Assembly: GCA_015956445.1 (NCBI GenBank) | Contig: WIUZ02000007.1 | Span: 1,674,001-1,738,000 of the forward strand | Source: Thelephora terrestris | Lineage: Eukaryota; Basidiomycota; Agaricomycetes; Thelephorales; Thelephoraceae | DNA length: 64,000 nt | Reading direction: 5' to 3' | Shown here: positions 43,109-56,443 of the stretch, in pieces | Layout: each line of letters begins with the position of its first letter | Numbering within the stretch: position 1 is the first letter of the stretch | Position numbers and translations under genes: made by a program | Notes under the pieces: generated by a model | Seen by the model: only the letters and a program-made list of their open reading frames with translations | Told to the model about the DNA's origin: nothing | The model's database searches: none

Positions 43109-43587
43109 CTATCTGCTGCCACAGTGTAATCCCGCCACTTTGTCTGTCCAACGATCCTCCTGCAAGCCTTGTTCAATACTGTAACGGTTTTACTGGGCCC
43201 CGGGGAATCGGTCGATTAGATCCTCGCTTAGATTATGGGGGAATGTGGCGAAGTTGCTGTGAACCAAATGTGCTGTCGTCCCCTGCCGCATCGTCGGAGT
43301 CCCCCCTGAGACTGCAATGGCCATTTGAAGGGGGGCTTGTAGATATTCTTCTCCTTTAACCAATGAAGGGTCTTGGGTAAGGACCGGAGGTTAGATCATA
43401 CAATGACTTTTCACCCTCTCGGCGTCGCTGGCTCTGGCTAGAGAGCAGCTTCATAGACAAATCCGGGGGCAGAAGAGGAGAAACGGTGATATTTCTACAG
43501 ACGTAGACCCAATCTGATGGTGGTTAAATAGTTGGCAATGTGAGGGAGCGATTCGATATCACGAGAGATCGAGCCGAGAAATTCTGC
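43109..43587. other. 3' spacer of copy III
   Basis: The first 200 bp are the 3' flank shared with copy I; the rest has no recognisable feature. It lies between the plus-strand kinase unit and the convergent minus-strand two-TM gene. Confidence 0.45.
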
Positions 43588-44498
43588 CTAATCGTCGTCG
43601 TCGTCGTCAGCCGTGAGTTCCCCAAGGAAGGAACTCGTCAAGGGTCCTAGCGCCATTTGACCGTCAACCATTTTCTTCAGTATTTTGAGTGGAATACGAC
43701 ACTCACTTCCGGCACTCTGTGAATGCTTTCCCCGGTACGCCATCAACGGCGAGCTCAACAGCGGTGAAGGTGAAGGTGGCACACTCGTAGACATCGACGC
43801 GTTGGAATTAGTCGAGTCATTAAAAGTGGAAGCGGCCGGAAACTTGTAGTTTAACGTCCTCGATGGGGTTGAGACTGGTGAAGTCAGGTATGTCGAGGAA
43901 GAAAAGGTGGAAGAAGCAGGGTTGAATGGTTTTTGTTTCTGTGGCGTCACCTTCTAGAAGGGGTTTAGTGAGTACACACGGATACATTCAAAGTCAAGAT
44001 TCAAGGACGTGCCGCAGGTGAAAGGATCTTGGATTTTGACACGGCCGGTGAGTTGAATGAGGTGTTGAAAGGTTTCACCGGCGTGGGCATAGATGGGAAT
44101 GGGTCCCTAGGGTACTTCAGTGCGAAGGCAGATTGGAATATCGACATCAGGAGCAGCGAGCAGACGCCTCCCTCTACGAAACCAAGGTGTTTTTAACAGG
44201 CTGAAAGAAGGCTCATCTTCAAACACGCACCAATGAGTGACATCGTCCACCACCAAAGCCCTGTCTCTTCCCCATGCCTGTTATTGCCGCCCCCAGCACG
44301 CGATTTCGAGGGCGTTGGTTCGGGAGTGACCGCGTTCCAGACGACGGTAAGCGATGAGAGTATTGAGGGCAAAGCAGTTGAGAGGTTGGTGATGACGAAC
44401 AGGACTGCGAGAGCGAGCAGACTGTTTCGCAATCGTAAGGCGGCTTCGTTGGGTCGTGGTTTGAGGAAATCGAGGAAAGTGAGATTGCTCTTCGTCAT
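43588..44498 (-). CDS. Two-TM protein with Ser/Thr-rich tail, possibly Pom34/NPCC-like
   Basis: Start at 44498 (MTKSNLTFLDFLKPRPNEAA). The first hydrophobic segment is NSLLALAVLFVITNLSTALP. After WWWTMSLI an intron (GTGCGT...TTCGTAG) joins EGGVCSLLLMSIFQSAFALK, the second hydrophobic segment. A further intron leads to KVTPQKQKPFNPASS, SSSTYLTSPVSTPSRTLNY and a tail ending in six Asp before the stop at 43588. Two close TM segments and a Ser/Thr/Pro tail with TPSRTLNY-like motifs recall the fungal pore membrane protein Pom34 (NPCC family), but I am not certain. It shares a 287-bp divergent promoter region with the SRA gene. A broken, inverted copy lies at 63360-64000. Confidence 0.6.
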
Positions 44499-44784
44499 CG
44501 TTAGCGTTCAACTTGATCGCGGTCACCGTCGCGGATCAGACAGAGGAAGTCACCTGAAAAGGTCCTACAACCAGATATCATCTCTTTGACTTTCATTCGT
44601 TCTTTATCCCCCTCATCCTCAGACCCCACAAAGATGCCCACACGAGATTTATTCGCCCTTGAGCTTGAGGTGGTGGGGGGTGGCCGAATATGGGGAACAA
44701 TAGCGCGTCGCAGCATATATAATTGCTCAGCATCAACGCGTCGCGTGATCTCACCTGACTACTCTCTCTAACAACGCCCATATC

Positions 44785-45839
44785 ATGGACAAGATGTCCC
44801 AGATGTTCATACCTAAGAGACAGTCGCTTGGGCCTACGAGCCCGGTTTCTCCGCATGAGCGAATCGGCGCGGAGGAACGGTGAGGATTCTGGCCACCGCT
44901 CAATGACGTCTGCTCCTCTTGATCTCAATCCACACATCCAGGAAGCGGGCGATGCTAGAAGATAACCCGGGAGAATTCCGGAATGAGAGCAAGTTCGGGC
45001 CTATCGATGGAATTCCAGTATTCAAAACATGGAGTACCAGGCAGGTGTTTCTTTGAGAAGTTATCGCGAAACTCGCTGAGATTAGGTGACGAAACCGCAG
45101 GGATGAGTGCGCGAGAGATGGAGTGCACGCTCCTTCTACAGCCGGAATTTGGGGTGGGAAGGATGGCGCGTACTCCATTGTGATGTCTGGGGGTTACGAA
45201 GATGATCATGACCGTGGGGAGACCATGTCTGTCAATGACCTCCGCTTTCTCCTTTACTTTACCTAACCATTTCGCAGACTGTATACAGGAACGGGTGGGT
45301 TCGGGGAAGAGAAAAAATTTGGAGGGGGCGGAAACTCATGGGGGAGGAATATTCAAACTGAGGACCAAACGTTCGAGCACAGGGATAACAAGGCTTTACG
45401 CGTGAGGGGTCGAAGTTTAAAGAACAGAAGGCACAAGCCTGACCATCTCACAGATATCCTTCGAACTAGGCAAACCCGTCCGGGTCATCCGAGGATCCAA
45501 CTTGCAGACTGTCTATGCTCCTCCCGACGGGTTCGTGGTCAGCGGCGTTGTTAATGGAACCATCAGTTCACATTCCGCAGGTACCGCTATGATGGTCTCT
45601 ACAAGGTGACAAAGGTGACCATTCCATTTCTTCTTCGCCTCATCAACTTGATTCTGACTCTGAGGATAGGCATACATGGACAAATCCAAGGATGGTCTAT
45701 ACGAGGTCTGCCGCTTTGAGTTGAAGGTGCGTGCCCCACACTTGTCGCTCGACTCACATTTCGAGACTGAAGAACACTGCGCTACGACGCACAGAGAGAG
45801 CCAGGCCAACCACCCATTCGCAAGCGAGTGTACTATTGA
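44785..45839 (+). CDS. Stand-alone SRA-YDG domain protein
   Basis: The SRA (SET and RING associated) domain binds methylated or hydroxymethylated cytosine in DNA by base flipping, as in UHRF1 and plant SUVH proteins. Exon 1 from ATG 44785 reads MDKMSQMFIPKRQSLGPTSP; after a GTGAGG intron come FGPIDGIPVFKTWSTR, then, through a GC-AG intron (donor GCAGGT), DECARDGVHAPSTAGIWGG, GAYSIVMSGGYEDDHDRGE, LYTGTGGFGEEKKFGGGG, EDQTFEHRDNKALR, GKPVRVIRGSNLQTVYAP, YRYDGLYK (the YDG motif) and FELKREPGQPPIRKRVYY with TGA 45837. All phases agree over eight short exons. About 230 residues, so essentially only the domain: no RING, PHD or SET is attached. Probably nuclear. It implies cytosine methylation in this organism. 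Confidence 0.88.
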
Positions 45840-45972
45840 ACTCGCCCACGAGTACCGCTGTATTACCAAACGTGTCTCGACGGCAAATCTAACAGGCGCA
45901 TGTAGTCCCTAATGTATGTACTTGAATTGAATGAACGGACCACGGACATAGTCGCAAAACGTTTGCCATACC

Positions 45973-46191
45973 TCATTTCGTTTTCCTCATCGCTTGCTCC
46001 TGGGCCAGAGCATCGGCGAGTTTTTGAAGTTGGGCGACAATCGTCTTATCGCCCTGTGTCCTGGCCGAGACATGTCTCTGTTGATAGTCGTCCAAGAATT
46101 GAGAAACGCGGGCCTGGACGGTCTTTGCTGAGGTAGTTTTAGCCGTCGTCGGTTGGATGCGCAGGGGTGGATTGAGTTGAATATCCGACAT
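45973..46191 (-). CDS. Small helical protein, unknown
   Basis: 72 residues, no intron: MSDIQLNPPLRIQPTTAK, a Thr/Lys stretch, then a long predicted helix (QARVSQFLDDYQQRHVSART; VAQLQKLADALAQEQAMRK). Size and helix would suit a small subunit of a larger complex, but I do not recognise it. It shares a 151-bp promoter region with the divergent squalene synthase gene, and its 3' end converges on the SRA gene 134 bp away. Coding potential is supported by the compact, conserved-looking composition and its clean placement between genes. Confidence 0.6.
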   Translation of the reverse strand: MSDIQLNPPLRIQPTTAKTTSAKTVQARVSQFLDDYQQRHVSARTQGDKTIVAQLQKLADALAQEQAMRKTK

Positions 46192-46342
46192 TTTTCTCTT
46201 TTAAGAGGAGGATTTTAACTCGAGTGATCGACACGTCCACTGAAAGAAGTCGTACGAGACTAAGCGTGCGCTCGCTTATACGGATTTACATCTTTCCCAC
46301 CTCCCACCCTCCCTCTCCCCAAGTTAATCAAAAGAAAAAAGG

Positions 46343-48202
46343 ATGAGTTCGTCCAGCAGCCTGCTCAAGCTCCTCTTCACCCACCCAGACGATTTCCGAG
46401 TCCTCCTCCAGTTCAAGCTCTTCTACGAACAGAAACGTGACCTAACAGCCATCCACGAACACCCCACGTCAGGATGGGACAGGCGGTCGATGAGGAGGTG
46501 TTGGGAATTTCTCGATATGACTTCGAGGAGTTTCTCTGCCGTCATTAAAGAGCTCGACGGTGACCTCGCTCGAGTCGTGAGTCTCTTTTGCTTCCTTCCG
46601 TCTTTGCGTCGGCTTTACACACCGCCGCCACGCGGCGCCAGCACATTATCGCCTGCTTCTCACTCGATCGAGGATACCAAAATATTGACCACGGTCCTTC
46701 TTTCGAAATCTATTAGATTTGTATATTTTACCTCGTGCTGAGGGGGTTGGACACCGTCGAGGATGACATGACCATCCCCGATGCGATCAAACAACCAATC
46801 CTCCGTTCCTTCCACATACACACCGTCACCCCCGGCTGGACTTTCGACGGGTGCGGCCCAAATGAAAAAGATCGTCAACTCCTCGTCGAGTACGACGTCG
46901 TCGTCGAAGAACTCAACCGTCTCAAACCAGGGTACGTCACCACTTCCTCTAATACATGCGCACACCACGCGTCTCTCCCAATGCGGTTTTCTCTCGCTCA
47001 ACTTAAACCTCCCGAATTAGGTACAGGGACGTCATAGTCGAGATCTGCGAGAAGATGCAGACCGGTATGGCAGATTTTGCTCACAAGGCTGCCTCGACGG
47101 GTGAGATCTACCTTGAAAAGATCGAAGACTGGGATTTGTACTGTCACTACGTTGCTGGACTCGTCGGAGAAGGTCTCTCTCGTCTCTTGGCCGCCTCTGG
47201 AAAAGAACCAAAATGGATGGCCGACCAACTCGAGCTCTCCAACTCCATGGGCCTCTTCCTCCAAAAGACGAACATCATCAGGGACTACCGCGAAGACGTC
47301 GAACAACGGCGGTTCTTCTGGCCCAAGGAGATCTGGACCAGAGAATCTTACAGCGTAAACGGACACGGAGCGTTCAAGGAGATGAAGGAGATGTACGCTC
47401 CCGAGAACGAGAAACAGGCGTTGTGGGTCCTCAGCGGACTCGTCGTGGACGTTTTGCGGCACGCCCCGGATTGTTTGGACTACCTGAGGTTGCTCAAGAA
47501 CCAGAGCGCGTTCAACTTTTGCGCGATACCTCAGGTTATGGCCATCGCTACCATCAATGTGGTGTTCATGAACCCGCAGACGTTCCAGAGGAATATCAAA
47601 ATCAGGAAAGCTGAAGCTGTTGCGGTGGGTGTTTCTATTCTTTGACTGGCTAAGCTGGTGCTCATAATTCGTGTTCTCGTTTGTAGTTGATCATGAAGGC
47701 GACGAACCCACGAGACGTCGCATACCTCTTCCGGGATTACGCTCGACGGATCCACGTTAAGGCTGATCCTCAAGATCCCAACTTCCTAAAACTTTCCATC
47801 TCATGCGGACACGTAAGTACCCTCCAGGACTCATTTATTGCTGTGACTTCTGCATGTCTGACGCTGCCACCTAAGATCGAGATGTGGTGCGAACTCAGCT
47901 ACCCCTCCTTCGTCTCCGCTCCGTCACAACCAGGTCAAGGTCCGCTCATCGACCTCAACGACCGCCGCTCGACAGTCATCGCGCTCGACGAGAAACGCGA
48001 CAAGGAGCTTCTTGAGCTTCAGAAGCTCGCCAAAGCCACGGGCGGGAAGGTCAAGGACGTCGTGAGGCAAGGGGTGAAGACGACGAAGAAGGAGACCCAC
48101 TGGGATTTGATCTCCTTTATGGTCTTCTCTATGGTCGCCGTGTTGGGGTTGGGATTGGGAGTTTCTTGGTTTGTGATCCCGAAGTTGGTTCCTGACTCAT
48201 GA
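46343..48202 (+). CDS. ERG9: Squalene synthase (farnesyl-diphosphate farnesyltransferase)
   Basis: Joins two farnesyl diphosphates and reduces the product to squalene, the first committed step of ergosterol synthesis, on the ER membrane. Start at 46343 (MSSSSSLLKLLFTHPDDF). Exon 1 ends DGDLARV before GTGAGT; exon 2 carries ICIFYLVLRGLDTVEDD, the first Asp-rich Mg-diphosphate motif. Later exons have GWTFDGCGPNEKDRQLL, KMQTGMADFAHKA, YCHYVAGLVGEGLSRL, NSMGLFLQKTNIIRDYREDV (second Asp-rich motif), FFWPKEIW and CAIPQVMAIAT. A C-terminal TM helix (FMVFSMVAVLGLGLGVSWF) anchors it, as in yeast Erg9. Short introns near 46580, 46930, 47620 and 47810. About 490 residues, normal for the family. The TGA/TAG-free frame ends at 48202. 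Confidence 0.96.
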
Positions 48203-49003
48203 TGGGAGGCGTGCCGCCCCGCCCCTCTCACTCTTCTGATATACACGGACATTGATCTTGCGACGCGATGAACTGGTTCACGCCGATTCTGCTTTACCCC
48301 CACCAACACTTTTTTTCTTCTTGTGCTTGGATTTACTTCGTAGGACGATCGGGTTCCCTTTTTTTCTTGAAGTTTCGTTCCCCCCTCATCCAGGACCCTT
48401 GACATCACTATCCCTCACTCTTTTGCCGCTCACACCGCTATAGAGGTACATGTCCCTCACAACCCCTGTTGTCCCTCTCGAAAGCTTCTAGTACCCCCCG
48501 GACTCCAGCTGTCTAATATCATTTGTTATTATACCCTGCACACCGTCACGCCAAATCCGAACGCAATGTCAACTCGTGTTTATCCGATCGGCGCGTTACC
48601 GTTTCCTCGTCTCGACGAGATGAAATGTAAGGCGTAGAGAGAGAGAAAACGGGGAGAGGAAAGTTCGATAACATTGTTAGTACTGGTTTCACATTTGGGC
48701 GGGAATGCAATATGCAAGAAAGCAATTCGAGAAACCCGACATATAGCGAAAGATAGGGTTGACATATATACAGTAGATCGATACGGGAAGGGAACGAAAA
48801 ATTTGGGGAAACAAAAATTGAAGGGCCGTTTTGACCCCAGGAAGAAAAGAAGAATCCGTGGTTAGGCCCGAGGGTACGTGATGTGTGGGACAAAATCGAA
48901 CCGGAAAGGACTACTACGAGTGGGACGCTTAACCACACCAGGCGGACGATTTGCAGGTGAATGGGCGGGCGGGGGACGGCGGGCAAGGAGAGGTTATCCC
49001 ACC
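48203..49003. other. Convergent 3' spacer
   Basis: 3' untranslated and intergenic DNA between squalene synthase (plus) and the RCC2-PHD gene (minus). T-rich and C-rich tracts are present. Open frames here (for example 48546-48986 minus) overlap untranslated DNA and show no domain. Confidence 0.5.
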
Positions 49004-51662
<2,659 letters not shown>

Positions 51663-52543
51663 CGTCAAGGTTGGGTGGCGTTGTCAACAAGGAGGTTCAG
51701 CGGCTGCCTCTGATGGCGCGCATCTTGTTGTCTCGCAAACGCAGCAGCTTCCGTTTTTGTCTGCGGTAAGACACGTCGCAGATGTTGACTACCCCAGTCC
51801 TCTGGCAGTCGCTAGTCATCATTTTGCTGACTTGAGTCGGCGTATGCGTGTCGTGCGACGGGTCGCTGAGTGGGATTATCCCCGTTCGACACACCATCAA
51901 CGGAGGAGCCTTCCCTTTGAGCCCCATTTATGTCTAAGGGTGCGCTATTCGCTATATTCGTCACTCCAGAGGTCTATCCTTTTTTTACCAGAGTTTTTGC
52001 GTAGTTTTCGTGTCCCGCAACCTCGCACCTCGCGATGAGCGTGTCCGACTACTTTGTTGGCAGTTACTGCACCCGGCCTTCTCTCCAAATCCGGTGGAGG
52101 TTCTCATCATTCCAGCCGAGTCCTAAAAAATTGAACCGAGTGGATGATAATCGAATAACCGCCTTCAAATCACGCTGACGACCCTCTTCTTTGTGTTCAG
52201 TCCCACTCTCAATTGCGATACTTTCCGTTGTGAAACTCTTGCCCCATACGGTCGTTTTCTATCAAATCTTACCAAGAGGGCTGATGTTACCTGTCGCCTA
52301 CAGGCCTCGTCCAGTCGGTAGCCCGGTTCGCGTGCGCTTCTGCTTACAAACCTGAGAACGGAGTTCCCGTTTGGGACCGATAGTTCGCCGCACCCTCTAG
52401 AGATTTCAACAGCTCCCTCGCCCTCGAAGTTGATATAAAATGAATAGGAAAACGGAACGGGTGCCATTCACAAATACCACCCTTCCGGCTTTTTCAACTT
52501 CCACCTCAGGTTTCTTCCCCCCCTCCGCCAACTCGGTCCCATC
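51663..52543. other. Divergent promoter region
   Basis: About 880 bp between the RCC2-PHD gene (minus) and the WrbA-like gene (plus). Contains short frames only. A TATA-like gatataaaatg lies near 52430, about 110 bp before the ATG at 52544. Confidence 0.45.
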
Positions 52544-53487
52544 ATGTGTTTTCCTTCAAAATGGTTGAAAAATAACTTCACTGAAGAGGAGAGACCCAGG
52601 GCTTCCGGTTCTAAGCCTACCGGGGAAGCAGAGAGTCCTGCCAACGTACCTGCCGACAAGCCTACTGCGAACGGCACCACCACCGATGCAGGGTCAAAGA
52701 CCTTCAAAACCGCGATCGTGATCTATACCATGTATGGCCACATCGCCAACCGTGAGTAGAGATGATCTCTTCGCCATCTCAGCATCAGTGTAACTAGCTT
52801 GCTTATGACCCTATGCCCCACTAGTTGCTGAATCCGTCAAGGCCGGTGTAGAGTCTGCGGGTGGAAGTGTGACAATCTACCAGTGAGTTGCTATCGACTT
52901 CCTTCGGGCTCCAATACTCAGGCTATTTCCCAGGGTCCCTGAAACCCTCCCGGAGGAGGTCCTGCAGAAGATGCATGCCCCACCAAAACCCAACTATCCG
53001 ATCATCACTCCAGAAATCCTCGCAACCTACGATGCGTTCCTCTTCGGTATCCCCACTCGATTCGGCAACTTCCCCGCTCAATGGAAGGCATTCTGGGACT
53101 CGACCGGTGGTCTCTGGGCATCCGGCGGTCTCGCGGGTAAATACGCTGGTGTCTTCGTGTCAACCGCCAGCTCCGGGGGTGGACAAGAGATGACCGTCTA
53201 TAACTCTTTGAGCGTCCTCGCTCACCACGGTATCATCTACGTTCCGTTTGGATATAAACACGCGTTCCCCCAGCTGACGAACGTCGAGCAAGTTCACGGA
53301 GGTACGTGGCCTTCGAACTATTTTTGGCGTATTTGTTTCTGATGGGTAATTGATTTTAGGCAGCCCATGGGGCGCGGGTACATTTACTGGTCCTGATGGT
53401 TCAAGACAACCGTCAGCGCTCGAACACGAGATCGCGAGAATACAGGGAAAGAGTTTCTACGATTGCCTCGCCAGGATCACCCTTTGA
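52544..53487 (+). CDS. WrbA/Pst2-type flavodoxin-like NAD(P)H:quinone oxidoreductase
   Basis: FMN-dependent two-electron reduction of quinones, protecting against redox-cycling stress; fungal relatives are Pst2, Rfs1 and Ycp4 of yeast, found at membranes/eisosomes. Start at 52544 ([18 protein letters not shown]) with a ~45-residue disordered leader. The flavodoxin fold starts [13 protein letters not shown] (FMN phosphate loop), then [83 protein letters not shown] and a last exon [35 protein letters not shown], ending TGA 53485. Four short introns. The MC start could be lipidated, which I infer only from the Cys at position 2. About 250 residues. Confidence 0.9.
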
Positions 53488-54197
53488 ACATAGATTTCTC
53501 TTCCTTGCTTTCTTTCTTGTCCCCTCGCGAGTATATATACCAGTACTGTATCAATCACACGTTTATTGTACCTCCAGGACTGCCGTTCTCAAATGCGGCT
53601 GGATGGATGTGATAACTGCCGAACAGTGTGCACACCCAAAGGTAGTCTCAACTTTAGCTGACAGTACACAAATAGATAGAATGGCATTCCATTCCCGTAG
53701 CACGCATTTCTAGAGGACGACTCGAATACAAGTTCTACGTCAGTGGTCGAGGGTAACGCGGAAGGGTCGTTTGGATGAGAGATATGAGGTGTTATCGATG
53801 GAATATGCAGGCGCCGGCGGAATGAACCACATGGGGCATAGATAACGGGATACAACACAAGGACATGATTAATACTTTTCAGCACGGAAACGAGGTAAAC
53901 TGAGGAAACATTGGAAGAAATTTGTTTAATAGCCGGAAAAACGTCGGTATTTGGAACGTACAACGTGAGCGTCGGATTTCGAGGTGCGTTTTTTTGTAGA
54001 GGACTCCGTGGGAGATAAGGCCTATGAGATGCAGGAAGTGCAAAGATCAAGCCGGCCTAACGGACAGTAAGCTAGACGCTGCCAACTTGGGGGTGACTGC
54101 AACCCAGTGGATGCACAAACCGCGCCGCGAAGAGGGGATACGGATATCAAGAGTTCCGCTCTCCCACACCCATCCATACACCGTACGCGTGACCAGA
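53488..54197. other. Convergent 3' spacer
   Basis: Lies between the 3' ends of the WrbA-like gene and the Zn2Cys6 gene. No gene recognised; the minus frame 53589-54050 has no domain. Confidence 0.45.
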
Positions 54198-56443
54198 TCA
54201 CAGACCGTAGTGATTCCTCTCCCAAGGGAGGATCAGATTTGGGTACTGCGATCCTTCGGTCCTCCCGTCCTCCCGCCGAGCCCGCACAGCAAGAGTCGGC
54301 ATCTTGGCCTCTGGAATTCTCCTTGCAAAATCCAGCTGATGTTTTTCGACAATTTGTTTCCAATGCCGTAGATTTATACCATGCTCAGAAGTGATCTTGG
54401 CGAGACGAGCGTCGAAAACCTCCAAAGCCTTTTTCCAGGATACCTGCATGGAGTTAACTGTGAGTGATGCCGGCCTGGCCGTTCGATCGTGCTCCACATA
54501 CCCCAAGCAGTCGATCGTAGTGGGTGTATTCCTCCATACATGTAACCCCTGAGAGTTCGCCTACTCGTTCCAGGCTGGCATCACAGAGAGTGTCCACTCC
54601 TGTCTGGGGAGCGGGTTCGAGTTCGCCGAGGGCCTCGCATAAGACAGCGAGGTGAGCGAAACAAACGATACAGCATCCCCTAATTAACTCTGCACCGCCC
54701 TCGTCGCAAAGTCCTTCGAACCTTCGCAGGTTAGACAGTAGGGTCTGAGAGTATCCGTCCAAAAGGATCATCAGTTGGTCGCATGATTGTCTCCATATCC
54801 CAGCATGGACCTCTAGAAGCAAGGTATTTCGATTATTGGTGGGGTCGGAAAGGGTAAAAGTCAAAATGAACTTACCGTCAGTCGGGCGACGGTAGAGTGT
54901 GAGCACCGTATCTCTGACCAGCAGAATGGCTTTTGTACGCATCGTTAACGGGCATATTTCGAGCAATGCCGGATAGACTTCCTATCAAAGTACGCTGAGG
55001 ACGTGGCATGAACGACAATGGGGGTGTAGGTCGCACCAGGAGTCGAAATCGAAATTCTTTCTCAATCCTTGCGGTCATCGTCGGTTCCGCTCCACCGCAG
55101 GTTAGGAACAGGAAGTTTTCGAGATAGATGGCCTGTGATAGGACCGACGACTTCTCGCGTAGGGCTTCGGAAAGCTCAGGGGGTCGCCCATACGTCGGTA
55201 CGAACTGAAGTCTGGCAGTGTTGATGGACTCAAAGACCTTCTCCATGTACATTGGAGGGTTGCGCCCGGAAAGGGCGAACGATGCAGCAGCGGTCCAGAG
55301 GGCTACTTGCGCTCTGAGTTCCCAGTCATCTCCTTTAAAAATACCCGCAAGCAACTCGAAACCCATCTGAACGTATATCGCTTGGAGTCGGACCATGGCG
55401 GGCGAATCGTCCATACCCTCGCAGTAATACATTCCCAGAGCCTGAGTGGCTTGTATGAAGTACGGGTGGATGGCGGTCCCCGAAGAGTCCCCGCGCAACA
55501 GGGCTTGTTGTTTTTTCGAAGGAAATCTAATTCCTAGCTTGTCCAACCGGTATAAACCCCTTAGTCGGCTGGTAGGGAAGGTTCAGCCCTCTAAGACCAG
55601 CGGATCCGAGATACATACAACTTCATATCCAACTCTCCCAGACTTGCATAAGAAAGTTGGAACCGCTCGGCTCCCAAGGACAATAAAGTGACACGTGGTT
55701 CGGGCGGAATTTTTGGGGGGATGAGAGGAAACAGGGCGGAAAATGGTGGGAGCGTAATAGGGTATGGTCTGCGCCTCCCAGCTTCGGGCGCCGGTTTGGA
55801 GATGGCAACGTGCGTAGTGATCGAGGATCCCGGGGCTGTATTCCCGGCTCCCCAGAGTTCGAGTGAGAGGGCTCCTGAAGCTGAAGATTCAGGTTCATTG
55901 GCCATTTGTGGTTGAGCGAGGAGACCGGGCGGAAAGTCGACGACATCGTATTCGCATTCAGAGGGCTTGTTTGCCGCGACGCATCTTGTACATGGCCGTT
56001 TTCCATCGCATTTCTGGAGAGAAGTTTCATCTGAGTCTATCCGATGGACTAAAAATGATTACCCACCCTTTTCTTGGATCTATGCAGTTGAAGAATCCGA
56101 TGTCAGCAACATTGCTTATCATTTATCGACTGCGGAACTGCTGACCGACAAAATTTGCACGCCGCCCCCATGCGAAGGGTCTTGCCTATCCCCCGCTTCT
56201 TTCTCGGCTCGTAGGCACAATCCTCCAATCCAATCTCCGTGCATCGTTCGCAGGCTTGGCCGGGGACCGGATTGCACTTCTGTAAAGCAGATCGGGGTGG
56301 TTCCTCTCAAAAACGTGGCCTAGATGGCGAAGGGTCGAACGGCTCACCACTTTCCTAGCCCTACAATCACGCTTGGTATGAGTGTAAGGTGAAGGAATCT
56401 GAATTGCTTACCTGCATGCCACACAAGCTCTCCTTGCGCTCAT
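54198..56443 (-). CDS. Fungal transcription factor with two tandem Zn2Cys6 clusters
   Basis: Nuclear DNA-binding regulator of the fungal binuclear zinc cluster class. Start at 56443: MSARRACVACR, spliced through ARKVK to KCNPVPGQACERCTEIG and LEDCAYEPRKKRG, giving a complete first cluster (C-x2-C-x6-C-x7-C-x2-C-x7-C). A second cluster follows directly: GAACKFCR, a 13-nt microexon (56067-56079) coding SKKR, then KCDGKRPCTRCVAANKPSEC, also complete. Then an acidic/Ser linker and the fungal-specific regulatory middle region: IHPYFIQATQALGMYYCEGM, SPAMVRLQAIYVQMGFEL, LRAQVALWTAAASFALSGR, VFESINTARLQFVPTYG, LSQAIYLENFLFL. C-terminal exons end WERNHYGL, TGA 54198. The target genes are not evident from the neighbours. 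The second cluster can be built only with the microexon, so that part is the less certain. Confidence 0.85.

Larger units (their letters stand above)
39240..43310 (+). repeat. Kinase duplication unit, copy III
   Basis: Matches copy I from the upstream region (39240-39400 versus 22200-22350) through the gene to its 3' flank (42930-43310 versus 28640-29040). No insertion in this copy. It is the reference used here to place the insertions and nonsense changes of the other two copies. Confidence 0.85.

Noticed and set aside
48546-48986. 146-codon minus open frame
   Set aside because: Lies in the convergent 3' region of squalene synthase, with no domain and no splice support.
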